In this document: piece by piece, positions 53,270 to 61,294 of the stretch
How the letters are laid out: every line of letters begins with the position of its first letter
How positions within the stretch are numbered: position 1 is the stretch's first letter
Assembly (NCBI RefSeq): GCF_001191005.1
Contig: NZ_CP012201.1
Span: 3,038,001 to 3,102,000, forward strand
Direction: 5' to 3'
DNA: 64,000 nucleotides
From: Massilia sp. NR 4-1
GTDB taxonomy: Bacteria > Pseudomonadota > Gammaproteobacteria > Burkholderiales > Burkholderiaceae_D
Position numbers and translations under genes: made by a program
The notes under the pieces: model-generated
The model's input: the letters and a program-made list of their open reading frames with translations, nothing else
Told to the model about the DNA's origin: nothing
The model's database searches: none

Positions 53270-53926
53270 CTATGCGCGCAAGAAATGAAACAGATTGCGC
53301 AGCATGCCGGCCGTCGCACCCCAGATGAAGCGCTCCTCGTACGGCATGGCGTAGAAACTGCGGCGGCCGCTGGGCAGCTCGGCCGACAGGCGCCGGTGGT
53401 TCAGGCCATCCATCAGGAAGGCCAGCGGCACTTCGAAAATCTCGGCCACTTCGCCGGGATCGGCGCGCAGCTCGAACGGCGGCAGCACCAGGCCCACCAC
53501 CGGCGTCACGCGGTAGCCGGTGCCGGTCAGGTAATCGGGCAGGTGGCCGATTACCTCGATATGCCGGCGCGCCAGGCCGATTTCCTCTTCCGTTTCGCGC
53601 AGCGCCGTTTCGATGGGCGAGCCGTCGCCCGGCTCGGCGCGCCCGCCGGGGAAGGCGATCTGGCCGGCATGGTCGTTCAAGTGGGCGGTGCGCTGGGTCA
53701 GCAACAGGGACAGGCCTTCCTCGCGCAGCACCAGCGGCACCAGCACGGCGGCGGCGGTCGGATGCGGGAAGCGTGCCGATTCGTCGGGCAGCTCCGGCGT
53801 CCATGCGGGCGGCTCGGCGAAGCGCTGGCGCAGCCATGCGGGCGCCAGGCGCTCCAGCAGGACGGCCGCTTCGCCGGCGATGGAATCGACCGGCCATTGA
53901 CTGGGATCGACGAGTGGCTTGCTCAT
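53270..53926 (-). CDS. Nudix hydrolase, CoA pyrophosphatase-like (NudL)
   Basis: A 218-residue Nudix enzyme. The Nudix box GX5EX7REX2EEXG is complete, from GGRAEPGDGSP to ETEEEIG. The preceding LLTQRTAHLNDHAGQIAFPGG is the CoA-pyrophosphatase (UPF0035) signature. It hydrolyses CoA or related derivatives to release phosphopantetheine and 3',5'-ADP. ATG 53926 has TTGGAG upstream. A terminator lies between it and rplS. Confidence 0.92.
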   Translation of the reverse strand: MSKPLVDPSQWPVDSIAGEAAVLLERLAPAWLRQRFAEPPAWTPELPDESARFPHPTAAAVLVPLVLREEGLSLLLTQRTAHLNDHAGQIAFPGGRAEPGDGSPIETALRETEEEIGLARRHIEVIGHLPDYLTGTGYRVTPVVGLVLPPFELRADPGEVAEIFEVPLAFLMDGLNHRRLSAELPSGRRSFYAMPYEERFIWGATAGMLRNLFHFLRA

Positions 53927-53937
53927 GCTGACTCCAA

Positions 53938-53969
53938 AAGAAAAAAGGGGCACCAGAGGCACCCCTTCC
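53938..53969 (-). terminator. Terminator of the rpsP-rimM-trmD-rplS operon
   Basis: On the minus strand AGGGGTGCC pairs with GGTGCCCCT around a short loop and is followed by TTTTTTCTTTT. Confidence 0.9.
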
Positions 53970-53986
53970 ATTCCGGCAGAACGCTA

Positions 53987-54370
53987 TTACGCGCTTGCTT
54001 TCGCTTCTGCGCGACGGGTCGGCAGTTTTTCTTTGATACGTGCGGATTTGCCCGAACGCTCGCGCAGGTAGTACAGTTTAGCGCGACGTACGTCACCACG
54101 GCGTTTCACTTCGATCGAAGCGATCAGCGGGGAGTACAGCTGGAAGGTACGCTCAACGCCTTCGCCGGACGAGATCTTGCGAACGATGAAGTTCGAGTTC
54201 AGGCCGCGGTTACGACGTGCGATCACAACGCCTTCGTAAGCCTGGGCGCGCTTGCGGGTGCCTTCGACTACGTTCACGTTAACGACCACGGTGTCGCCAG
54301 GCGCGAACTCAGGGATGTTCTTGCCCAGGCGAGCGATTTCTTCTTGCTCGAGTTGTTGAATCAGATCCAT
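53987..54370 (-). CDS. rplS: 50S ribosomal protein L19
   Basis: A 127-residue ribosomal protein at the 30S-50S interface. MDLIQQLEQEEIARLGKNIPEFAPGDTV, VVEGTRKRAQAYEGVVIARRNRGLNSNF and KLYYLRERSGKSARIKE are the standard L19 blocks. It is the last gene of the conserved four-gene operon, 108 bases after trmD. ATG 54370 is the conserved start; the upstream in-frame extension is not L19-like. Confidence 0.98.
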   Translation of the reverse strand: MDLIQQLEQEEIARLGKNIPEFAPGDTVVVNVNVVEGTRKRAQAYEGVVIARRNRGLNSNFIVRKISSGEGVERTFQLYSPLIASIEVKRRGDVRRAKLYYLRERSGKSARIKEKLPTRRAEAKASA

Positions 54371-54478
54371 TTTATAGACTCCAATAACCATCTTGCTGGC
54401 ACCACGGAGTGAACCGGCCCAGTAGAGGATGGGGTTAAACACGCGGGCAGACATTGCCCGCACGGTACTACAACAGGT

Positions 54479-55225
54479 TTACAAACCTGCCAAAAACTTT
54501 TCATCCTGCTTGCTCAGCAGGCCAGCGGCGCGGGCCTTCTCCAGCAAGTCGGGACGTTTGCGCGCAGTCGCTTCCAGCATGCGTTCGCGCCGCCACTTGT
54601 CGATCTCGGCGTGGTTGCCACCCATCAGAACGGGCGGCACGGCCACGCCTTCATAATTCTCGGGCCGCGTGTAGTGCGGCGAATCCAGCAGGCCGTTGAC
54701 GAAGCTGTCCTCGACCGCCGAAGCGTCGGTATTCAGCGCGCCGGGCAGCTGGCGCACCACGGCATCCATCAGGGCCATGGCCGGCAGCTCGCCACCGGAC
54801 AGCACGAAATCGCCGAGGCTGATTTCTTCGTCCACGCAGCGGTCCAGCAGACGCTGGTCGACCGCTTCATAGCGGCCGCACAGAATCACCAAGCCGGGTT
54901 CCTGCTTCAAGTTCATCACGCGTTCGTGCGTCAGCTGCTTGCCCTGCGGGGACATGAAGACCACGCGCGGCGCCGGCAGGCCGGCCACGATCTGCCGCTG
55001 TTTGGCGGCATTGATGGTCGCTTCCAGCGGCTTGGCCAGCATCACCATGCCGGGACCGCCGCCATAAGGGCGGTCGTCCACGGTGCGGTGATTGTCGGTG
55101 GTGAAATCGCGCGGATTCCACAGCGACAGGCCCCACTTCCGCTGCTCGAACGCGCGGCGGGTTACGCCGGACTGCGTCAGTGCCGCGAACATCTCGGGGA
55201 ACAGGGTGATAACGTCGAACTGCAT
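54479..55225 (-). CDS. trmD: tRNA (guanine-N1)-methyltransferase TrmD
   Basis: A 248-residue SPOUT methyltransferase that makes m1G37 next to the anticodon and prevents frameshifting. MQFDVITLFPEMF, YGGGPGMVMLAKPL, LCGRYEAVDQRLLD and SLGDFVLSGGELPA are the conserved blocks of the trefoil-knot SAM site and active site. It starts 9 bases after the stop of rimM. Confidence 0.98.
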   Translation of the reverse strand: MQFDVITLFPEMFAALTQSGVTRRAFEQRKWGLSLWNPRDFTTDNHRTVDDRPYGGGPGMVMLAKPLEATINAAKQRQIVAGLPAPRVVFMSPQGKQLTHERVMNLKQEPGLVILCGRYEAVDQRLLDRCVDEEISLGDFVLSGGELPAMALMDAVVRQLPGALNTDASAVEDSFVNGLLDSPHYTRPENYEGVAVPPVLMGGNHAEIDKWRRERMLEATARKRPDLLEKARAAGLLSKQDEKFLAGL

Positions 55226-55234
55226 GACAGTAGC

Positions 55235-55792
55235 TTAGTAGTCCAGGCCCCAGTCCACGACAATCTTCTTCGCGTCCTTGTCCACCGTGATGACAAACTG
55301 CTCTACAAACGGGATCAGGCGCTCTTGCGCCTCACCCTCGGCGCCCGCCGCGGCCGGACCTGTGATGCGCAGGATGGATTGTGGTCCATTGCTCATCATA
55401 TCGGTCACTTGCCCCAGGCGTTCGCCCTGCAAATTCTCTACGTCCAGACCAATCAGGTCGGACCAGTAAAACTCATCTTCTTGCAGCGTCGGGAAATGGC
55501 TGCGCGGAATGAAGACAGAGGCGCCTTTCAGCGACTCGGCCACATTCCGGTCCACAACGCCCACCAGCTGCGCCACAACGTCGCCGCTGTGGAACTTGGC
55601 CCGCTTGACGTCGACGTCGTGCAGGCCGCCGGGTTTATCCAGCCACCAGGTTTCCACATGCAGCAAGGCATCCGCATCTTCCGAGAACGGACGAACCTTG
55701 ATTCCACCAACCACGCCATAGGCGCCGGAAACAAAGCCTACCTGAACCAGGTCATCGGGGATTTGCACCCCGGATGCAGTCTTGCCGGTCAA
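55235..55792 (-). CDS. rimM: 16S rRNA processing protein RimM
   Basis: A 185-residue factor for 30S maturation, binding ribosomal protein S19. The N-terminal RimM domain (IPDDLVQVGFVSGAYGVVGGIKVRPFSE) and C-terminal PRC barrel (EFYWSDLIGLDVENLQGERLGQVTDMM) are both present, ending KKIVVDWGLDY. No ATG is available in frame after the rpsP stop; TTG at 55792 is the likely start, 15 bases after that stop. Confidence 0.95.
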   Translation of the reverse strand: MTGKTASGVQIPDDLVQVGFVSGAYGVVGGIKVRPFSEDADALLHVETWWLDKPGGLHDVDVKRAKFHSGDVVAQLVGVVDRNVAESLKGASVFIPRSHFPTLQEDEFYWSDLIGLDVENLQGERLGQVTDMMSNGPQSILRITGPAAAGAEGEAQERLIPFVEQFVITVDKDAKKIVVDWGLDY

Positions 55793-55807
55793 ACCAGGGA
55801 TGCAGAC

Positions 55808-56053
55808 TTAGGCTGCTTTGTTGCTGGCAACCAGACGAGCAACGGCTGGCGACAGTTGTGCGCCAACGCCTTGCCAGTAGGCCAGACGGTCTTGAGCCAG
55901 GCTGAAAGGCACTGCTTTGCCCGAAGCCATCGGATCGTGGAAGCCGATACGCTCAACGAAACGGCCATCGCGACGATTGCGGGAATCGGTCACAACGATG
56001 TTATAGAAAGGACGCTTTTTTGCGCCACCACGAGCTAAACGAATAACGACCAT
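55808..56053 (-). CDS. rpsP: 30S ribosomal protein S16
   Basis: An 81-residue ribosomal protein: MVVIRLARGGAKKRPFYNIVVTDSRNRRDGRFVERIGFHDP is the full S16 signature. It is the first gene of the rpsP-rimM-trmD-rplS operon. ATG 56053 is conserved across the family; longer in-frame upstream codons are not. The promoter presumably lies in 56054-56200. Confidence 0.98.
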   Translation of the reverse strand: MVVIRLARGGAKKRPFYNIVVTDSRNRRDGRFVERIGFHDPMASGKAVPFSLAQDRLAYWQGVGAQLSPAVARLVASNKAA

Positions 56054-56270
56054 AATATTTCCAAAAAGTGTGCTGAGTCGGAAAAAGCCGCAGATTATAG
56101 CGCGCTTTTCCTGCAACCAGCAAGCATTAAAGACAACGGGTGAGTAACAAGGTAATCCAAGATTATCCCCTACTCCGGCGGCCGGGGCAACCGCTTTGCT
56201 TGCAAAAATGCTGGCCCGGGGCCGCATTATGGCCGATACTGCGTGCTTTCCACGAAAACGCAACAGCGCC

Positions 56271-56687
56271 ATGCCGATTTCGCACAAGAACAAGACCTTC
56301 GCCACCCTGCTCGCCTTCCTGCTGGGCGGCGCGGGCCTGCACCGTTTCTATCTGCGCGGCGCGCGCGATCCCTGGGGCTGGGCGCACGCCGCCAGCCTGC
56401 TTGCGGCGCTGCTGGTCTTTCTGGTGTGGCGCGAGGCCGACTGGTTCTTCCAGCTGCTGCCGCTGATCCTGTCCATGCTGGTCGGCTTCCTCGAAGCCCT
56501 GGTGCTGGGTCTGATGTCCGATGAAAAATGGGATGCCGGCTTCAACCCCGGCTCCGGCAAGCAGTCCGACTCGCGCTGGCCGCTGGCCCTGCTCCTGGTC
56601 CTCACGCTGATGGTCGGCGCCGGCTGCATGATTGCCACCCTGGCCCGCCTGTTCGACCTGCTCTACACCGGTGGTGCCTACGGCTGA
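56271..56687 (+). CDS. TM2-domain membrane protein
   Basis: A 138-residue protein. SHKNKTFATLLAFLLGGAGLHRFYLRG is a classic TM2 domain: two short helices joined by a conserved G-x-H-RFYLG-type loop. Two more hydrophobic helices follow (FFQLLPLILSMLVGFLEALVL; PLALLLVLTLMVGAGCMIATL). Function unknown. ATG 56271 gives the family-typical start; ATG 56229 would add 14 residues. It is divergent from rpsP. Confidence 0.82.
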   Translation: MPISHKNKTFATLLAFLLGGAGLHRFYLRGARDPWGWAHAASLLAALLVFLVWREADWFFQLLPLILSMLVGFLEALVLGLMSDEKWDAGFNPGSGKQSDSRWPLALLLVLTLMVGAGCMIATLARLFDLLYTGGAYG

Positions 56688-56819
56688 CACAAGGGCAAAC
56701 TGTTACAGCTTGTAAGCTGGGTCAACGTCCGGTTCCAAGCGGACGTTAGTGGCATACATTCCAATTGGAAATTCGTCACCTATACTCAGATTACCAGTCA
56801 CAACAACAGGAGAAGAAAC

Positions 56820-57239
56820 ATGAACAAGCGCTCGATCATTTTGCCGCTGATGCTGGCTCTGGCCGCCGGCGGCGCCGTGGCGCAGCCAGGCAAGGCCTCG
56901 CCCAAATGCAATGAGTGCGGCACCGTGACCTCGGTACAAGTCACCGAGCGCGACGGCGAAGGCGGCGCGGTCGGCATGATCGCCGGCGGCGTAGCCGGCG
57001 CCCTGCTCGGCAACCAGGTCGGCGGCGGCACCGGCCGCAAGCTCGCCACCGTGGCCGGCGCCGCCGGCGGCGCTTACGCCGGCAAGCAAATCGAAGGCAA
57101 GGTGAACAAGGTAAAAACCTGGAACATCAACGTCCGCTACAACAACGGCAAGACCGAGAAATTCAGCTTCGACCACGATCCCGGCATGCTGCAAGGCGAC
57201 CGCGTCAAGAAAGCCAACAACACCATCGTGCGCAACTAA
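56820..57239 (+). CDS. Exported glycine-zipper 2TM-domain protein (SlyB/Rick_17kDa type)
   Basis: A 139-residue protein. Signal peptide to about residue 21 (GAVAQ); no lipobox Cys at the cleavage site. A glycine zipper occupies about 52-80 (AGGVAGALLGNQVGGG and AGAAGGAYAGKQIEGK), the Rick_17kDa_Anti/SlyB pattern found in outer-membrane proteins. The C-terminal YNNGKTEKFSFDHDPGMLQGDRVK is a conserved soluble part. Likely outer-membrane or periplasmic and stress-related. AGGAGAAG precedes ATG 56820. A terminator follows. Confidence 0.85.
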   Translation: MNKRSIILPLMLALAAGGAVAQPGKASPKCNECGTVTSVQVTERDGEGGAVGMIAGGVAGALLGNQVGGGTGRKLATVAGAAGGAYAGKQIEGKVNKVKTWNINVRYNNGKTEKFSFDHDPGMLQGDRVKKANNTIVRN

Positions 57240-57257
57240 GCCTTTCTGCTCCACGTC

Positions 57258-57287
57258 AAAAAGCAGCCTAAGGGCTGCTTTTTTATT
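57258..57287 (+). terminator. Terminator after the glycine-zipper gene
   Basis: AGCAGCC pairs with GGCTGCT around TAAG, followed by TTTTTT. Confidence 0.88.
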
Positions 57288-57388
57288 GCACAAATGCGCG
57301 CGCATAGGAACTTCGGCAGCAAATGTCATATTGCGTTAGCATAAGTTCATCATTATCGAATGGATCATCCCACTCATAAGGAGCAACC

Positions 57389-58384
57389 GTGCAAGAAAAC
57401 CGTCCGCCATCTTTTCCGCCGCAATGGCAGCCGCTGGTCGACCAGGCTGCCATCGCCCTGCGCACTCTGGCGCTGGATGAGGCAGCCAAGGAAAGGTTTT
57501 GCAAAGATCCCCTGCTGCAGCCTTTCATGCAGCGCGTGGCCAAACGTTATGTGGCGGGCCAGAAGGTGACGGACGTGCTGGCGCGGGTGGCGCGCATCAA
57601 CGCGGCCGGTCACGCGGCATCGGCCGAGTATATGGGCGAGAGCTGCCGCAGCGAAGCTTTCGTGATGGCGGAAACGGAAGTCTTCATGGAGCTGACCGCT
57701 GCCATCGGCCGTCAGGATTTGAATTGTTCGATCTCCTTCGACCTGTCCCACCTTGGCTCGGTGATCGACGAGGAGCTGGGCTACCGCAATGCGCGCCGCA
57801 TCGCGCGCGCCGCCGCCAATATCGGCCGCGAGGTGATGATTTCGATGGAAGCTTCGGAACGTACCAGCCAGATCTACGCCATCTACCGCCGCCTGCACGA
57901 GGAAGATGGCCTGGATAATGTGGGCATCACCATGCCCGCCAAGCTGCATCGCAGCGCGGATGATCTGCCGCTGCTGCTGCGCTATCCGGGCCGCATCCGC
58001 CTGGTGAAGGGCGCGATGCTGGAGCCGGAAAGCATCGCCTATGCGCGCAACAGCCCGGAGCTGGCGGAGGCTTACCGGCGCTTCGGCGCGCAGCTGCTGC
58101 GCAGCGGCCATAAATGTTCGATCGCCACGCATGACCGCGCCATCCAGCAGGAGCTGAGCGAACTGGCCCTGCGCGAAGACCTCAACCCGCGCAACTACGA
58201 GTTCGAATCGCTGATCGGGCTGGGAACGGAGCAGATCGAGGACTTGCGCGCACGCGGCTTTCCAACCCGCGAATACGCGGTGTTCGGCGAAGAGCACTTC
58301 CTGTATGTGCTGAACCGTATTTCGGAAGAACCGGTGCGTGTGTACCAGGCCGTGGTCGACCTGCTGACGCCGGGCTCCGTTTAA
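57389..58384 (+). CDS. Proline dehydrogenase-family protein, divergent
   Basis: A 331-residue TIM-barrel protein with PRODH-family features: AETEVFMELTAAIGRQDLNCSIS, RLVKGAMLEPES (proline dehydrogenases have RLVKGAY-EP) and YEFESLIGLGTEQIEDLRARGF. In proline dehydrogenases the last helix carries a paired Arg (YxxRRxxE) that binds the substrate carboxylate; here it reads YVLNRISEE, with Asn replacing the first Arg. No P5C dehydrogenase domain is present. The FAD-dependent fold is likely, but proline as substrate is uncertain. Start GTG 57389 has AAGGAG 5 bases upstream. Its stop overlaps the TetR stop by 4 bases. Confidence 0.78.
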   Translation: MQENRPPSFPPQWQPLVDQAAIALRTLALDEAAKERFCKDPLLQPFMQRVAKRYVAGQKVTDVLARVARINAAGHAASAEYMGESCRSEAFVMAETEVFMELTAAIGRQDLNCSISFDLSHLGSVIDEELGYRNARRIARAAANIGREVMISMEASERTSQIYAIYRRLHEEDGLDNVGITMPAKLHRSADDLPLLLRYPGRIRLVKGAMLEPESIAYARNSPELAEAYRRFGAQLLRSGHKCSIATHDRAIQQELSELALREDLNPRNYEFESLIGLGTEQIEDLRARGFPTREYAVFGEEHFLYVLNRISEEPVRVYQAVVDLLTPGSV

Positions 58385-59010
58385 GCCGCCCGCGGCGCGC
58401 CGGGCATCAGATAGCCGGCCAGCACATCGACGATGTTCTGTTCGATCTCCTCCGTGCTGAAGTGCGCGGGTGCGTCGATCACCGCCGCGTGCACCAGCGT
58501 TTCCAGGGTGCGCAGCACGATCCACGTGGCCAGGTCGCGGTTGCGCGGCGCGATCTCATCGGCATGCGTTTCGAGCAGCTCGCGCACTCGGCGGAAGAAG
58601 CTGTGGTCGGCCGGACTGGTATCGTGCGGCGCGTCGAAAAAGGGAAATTCCTTCTCCAGCACCTTGTGCAGCTCCGGCTCCACGCGGTGCGCCTCCAGCA
58701 GCGCGCGCACCATGTCCGCCAGCCGCGCGCGCAAGCCACCCGCCCCTGCGCCATCGAGCACCTTGTCCACCACGGCATACATCTGCGAGGCATGACGCTC
58801 ATGCAGGGCGGTGATCAGCGAATCCTTGTTCGGAAAGTATTGATAGACCGAACCGACACTGACGCCGGCCCGCTCCGCGACCACATTGGTATTGGTTCCG
58901 GCATAGCCGCGCTCGGCCAAAACGCAAGCTGTGGCCTCCAAAATGGTCTCCACCATATGCTGCGAACGCGCCTGGCGCGGCATTTTACGGGGCTGTGGCA
59001 GTGATTTCAT
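58381..59010 (-). CDS. TetR-family transcriptional regulator
   Basis: A 209-residue repressor. The HTH domain is at about 15-65: TILEATACVLAERGYAGTNTNVVAERAGVSVGSVYQYFPNKDSL. The C-terminal ligand domain is of unknown specificity. It is divergent from a siderophore-interacting reductase gene, and two copies of a GAGCAATTG palindrome lie in the space between them, suggesting autoregulation and control of the reductase. ATG 59010 is preferred over 59067 because the longer start would run through those palindromes. Confidence 0.88.
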   Translation of the reverse strand: MKSLPQPRKMPRQARSQHMVETILEATACVLAERGYAGTNTNVVAERAGVSVGSVYQYFPNKDSLITALHERHASQMYAVVDKVLDGAGAGGLRARLADMVRALLEAHRVEPELHKVLEKEFPFFDAPHDTSPADHSFFRRVRELLETHADEIAPRNRDLATWIVLRTLETLVHAAVIDAPAHFSTEEIEQNIVDVLAGYLMPGAPRAA

Positions 59011-59035
59011 CCGATTTTCCAAATGCGAGTTTTCA

Positions 59036-59082
59036 ATGCGAGCAATTGCACATATTCTGTCAATCATTGAGCAATTGCTCGT
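59036..59082. promoter_or_regulatory. Twin palindromes, candidate TetR operators
   Basis: GAGCAATTGCAC (59040-59051) and the perfect palindrome GAGCAATTGCTC (59069-59080), centres 29 bases apart. They lie between tetR and the siderophore-interacting protein gene, 60-100 bases before the latter's start. Confidence 0.6.
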
Positions 59083-59142
59083 ATTTTAAAGCCAGGACCG
59101 GATTTATGCACACTTCAACAACTCTTTTTGCGGAGGCCCGCC

Positions 59143-59889
59143 ATGGCTGAACGCAACATCATCCCCAAAGCCCTGACCATGCGCTGCCAGGCCGAAATCG
59201 TGGCCGTGGCCAGCGTGACGCCGCAGATGCGCCGCATCACCCTCGGCGGCCCGGACATTGAAGTCTTCCTCGACTATGCCGGCGTGGCGCAGCCGGGCGC
59301 CTGGGGCAAACTGTTCATTCCGAGCGGCGAAGGGCGCGCCTATACCATCCGCCGCCTGGACCGTCAGCAAGGCACGCTGGACATCGATATGCTGCTGCAC
59401 GGCGGCGAGCATGCCGACGGTCCGGTCTCCGGCTGGGCGGCGACAGCGCAAGTCGGCGAAGCCGTGGTCTTCGGCGGCCCGCGCAACAGCGGCTTCGAGC
59501 TGCGGACAGAGACGCGCAAACTGCTGCTGGGCGGCGACGCCACCGCCCTGCCAGCCATGATGGCGATTCTGGAAAGCCTGCCCGAGCAGATGGAGGTGTG
59601 GATGTGGATCGAAGTAGCCGACCGCGACGAACTGCAGCCCCTGCACACCCGCGCCGAGCTGCACGCCCGCTGGTTGCTGGCCGATGCGGCCCAGCTGCCG
59701 CCGGGTGCGCTGCTGGCGCAGTCCATCATCGAAGCAGCGGCTGAACCTTTCGATCAGGTCTGGCTGGCAGGCGAATCGGCGGCCATGAAACGCTTGCGCC
59801 AGCACTTCCAGCAAACGCTGGCGATGGATGCGGACCGCGTGGCGGCCAAAGCCTATTGGAAGTATGGCGAACGCGATCACCGAGAGTAA
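59143..59889 (+). CDS. Siderophore-interacting protein (FAD-dependent ferric-siderophore reductase)
   Basis: A 248-residue protein of the SIP/ViuB family. The FAD-binding part shows GRAYTIRRLD (R-x-Y-T-[IV]-R motif) and LLHGGEHADGPVSGWAATAQVGEAVVFGGPR. The C-terminal NAD(P)H part has LLLGGDATALPAMMAILESLP and VWLAGESAAMKRLR. SIPs reduce imported ferric siderophores in the cytoplasm to release iron. GGAGG lies 8 bases before ATG 59143. No Fur box was recognised; control by the divergent TetR is likely. No siderophore synthesis or receptor gene is adjacent. Confidence 0.9.
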   Translation: MAERNIIPKALTMRCQAEIVAVASVTPQMRRITLGGPDIEVFLDYAGVAQPGAWGKLFIPSGEGRAYTIRRLDRQQGTLDIDMLLHGGEHADGPVSGWAATAQVGEAVVFGGPRNSGFELRTETRKLLLGGDATALPAMMAILESLPEQMEVWMWIEVADRDELQPLHTRAELHARWLLADAAQLPPGALLAQSIIEAAAEPFDQVWLAGESAAMKRLRQHFQQTLAMDADRVAAKAYWKYGERDHRE

Positions 59890-59958
59890 GCACCCACCAT
59901 GACCTTGCTGCGCATTCCCATGCTCAAGCGCCTGCGGGCGCGCAAGTACGCAGCCGTA

Positions 59959-60576
59959 TCAGCTGCGGCGCGACAGCAGCAAACCCAGGCCGGCGCTGGC
60001 CAGCAAGGCCGCGCAGCCTCGGTTGAAGATGCGCTTGCCGCCCGGCTGGGCGAACCAGCGGCGCAGGCGCGTACCCATCCAGGCATAGATGGCGATGGCC
60101 GCCATTTCCAGCACCAGGAATAACAGGCCTAAAATGGCGAACTGTCCCGCCATCGGCTGCTGCGGATTGACGAACTGCGGCAGGAAGGCCGTGAAGATCA
60201 GGATGGCTTTCGGATTCCCGGCGGCGACCAGGAATTCCTGGCGCGCCAGCTGGCAGAAGCCGACGCCAGCCTTGGCCTCGCCCTCCTGCCCCGGCGCCGC
60301 GCGCCAAAGCTGCCAGGCCAGGTACAGCAGGTACACCGCACCGACAGTCTTGATCCCGTAGAACAGCAGCTCCGATGTGTGCAGCACCACCGCCAGCCCA
60401 GCCGAAGCCAGCGCGATCATGCCGGCAAAAGCCAGCAAGCGTCCCAGCCCCGCGGCGCAGGACAGGCGAAAGCCATAGCGCGTGGCATTGCTGATCGACA
60501 GCAGATTATTCGGCCCCGGCGCCATATTCAACGCGAAGCAGGCCGGCACAAACAGCATCAGGGTTGCGAGTTCCAT
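59959..60576 (-). CDS. LysE/RhtB-family amino acid exporter
   Basis: A 205-residue inner-membrane protein with six hydrophobic segments. The signature ALNMAPGPNNLLSISNATRYGFRLS is at about 15-39, and the second conserved block is GNPKAILIFTAFLPQFVNP. LysE/RhtB carriers expel amino acids such as lysine, threonine or homoserine lactone. The substrate cannot be assigned. It is convergent with the siderophore-interacting protein gene. Confidence 0.92.
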   Translation of the reverse strand: MELATLMLFVPACFALNMAPGPNNLLSISNATRYGFRLSCAAGLGRLLAFAGMIALASAGLAVVLHTSELLFYGIKTVGAVYLLYLAWQLWRAAPGQEGEAKAGVGFCQLARQEFLVAAGNPKAILIFTAFLPQFVNPQQPMAGQFAILGLLFLVLEMAAIAIYAWMGTRLRRWFAQPGGKRIFNRGCAALLASAGLGLLLSRRS

Positions 60577-60606
60577 ATGACTTCCAAAAAAACGATTCGA
60601 CGATAA

Positions 60607-60903
60607 CTACTTTCTCGCGTATCCAGCCTCCCTCTGGCTTCGCAGGCCAAGCACGAAAACCGTGTCCAGTCCATCCACATACTGATACAGGGCGATATAC
60701 CCGTGCGACTTGCGCCCAATTACCAGTTCGCGTTTGCCGTTTGCTGCTGGCCGCCCTATAAGCGGGTTCAGTAGAAGCACGTCGATCGCCTGCACTATCT
60801 CGGCGATACGCGCTGCAGGATCGGCTTGCCCGTGCTGTTCCAGATAGCGAAGAATCTGGTCGAAGTCTTCAGTCAGTTCAGGAGCCAGCTCGATGCGAGC
60901 CAT
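60607..60903 (-). CDS. ParE/RelE-family toxin
   Basis: A 98-residue protein with the RelE/ParE fold pattern: DFDQILRYLEQHGQADPAARIAEIVQAI, PLIGRPAANGKRELVIG, GYIALYQYVDGLDTVFVLGLRSQREAGY. The ARG-containing third strand and the RSQREAGY tail are typical of ParE toxins; ParE targets gyrase while RelE cuts mRNA, and the sequence alone does not decide. It starts 3 bases after the antitoxin stop, the usual antitoxin-first order. Confidence 0.88.
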   Translation of the reverse strand: MARIELAPELTEDFDQILRYLEQHGQADPAARIAEIVQAIDVLLLNPLIGRPAANGKRELVIGRKSHGYIALYQYVDGLDTVFVLGLRSQREAGYARK

Positions 60904-60906
60904 GCT

Positions 60907-61188
60907 TCATGCCTGCTTCTTTGGCTTGGGAGCCGTAGCCGGCTTTCCCTGCGCGCGGTCCTCAATATAGCGCCGCATGTCGGCCCAAGGTATTGTTTCA
61001 CCGCTCGACAGAATGCGGGCAAAGCGCGCATCGGCCTCGGTATCGAAATCCGCTCTCAGCTCCTCCTGATCGGCTTTCTCTGCAATTGCCTCAAGAATGA
61101 AACTCTGCGGCGTCTTGCCTAGACGCTCAGCTACCTTGGCAATACGCGCCTGTAGGTCTTGTGGCAATTGAATAGTCGTTGTTGGCAT
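60907..61188 (-). CDS. Ribbon-helix-helix (CopG/ParD-type) antitoxin
   Basis: A 93-residue protein. The N-terminal MPTTTIQLPQDLQARIAKVAERLGKTPQSFILEAI is a ribbon-helix-helix DNA-binding domain. The C-terminal part (DTEADARFARILSSGETIPWADMRRYIEDRAQ) is the toxin-neutralising tail. It probably autoregulates the pair. It lies directly upstream of the ParE-like toxin gene. Confidence 0.9.
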   Translation of the reverse strand: MPTTTIQLPQDLQARIAKVAERLGKTPQSFILEAIAEKADQEELRADFDTEADARFARILSSGETIPWADMRRYIEDRAQGKPATAPKPKKQA

Positions 61189-61246
61189 GACTCACCCCGC
61201 TGGTATCTAATCAATGTAACACACGCATTGATCAGGATGAAGCTTC

Positions 61247-61273
61247 ACAAAAAAAGCAGCCCGGAGGCTGCTT
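61247..61273 (-). terminator. Terminator after the acyl-CoA dehydrogenase gene
   Basis: On the minus strand AGCAGCC pairs with GGCTGCT around CTCC, followed by TTTTTTT. Confidence 0.85.
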
Positions 61274-61294
61274 TGTGGGAAAGGCGAAAGCTGC

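Noticed and set aside
53938..53969. GGGGTGCCTCTGGTGCCCC hairpin, considered as another copy of the GGTGCCTGGCACC family
   Set aside because: It has a T-run in the right place after rplS and lacks the family arms and flanks, so an ordinary terminator explains it.
59899..60123. Plus-strand frame of 74 codons after the siderophore-interacting protein gene
   Set aside because: It runs antisense into the LysE gene 3' end, with low-complexity Ala/Gln content and no ribosome binding site.
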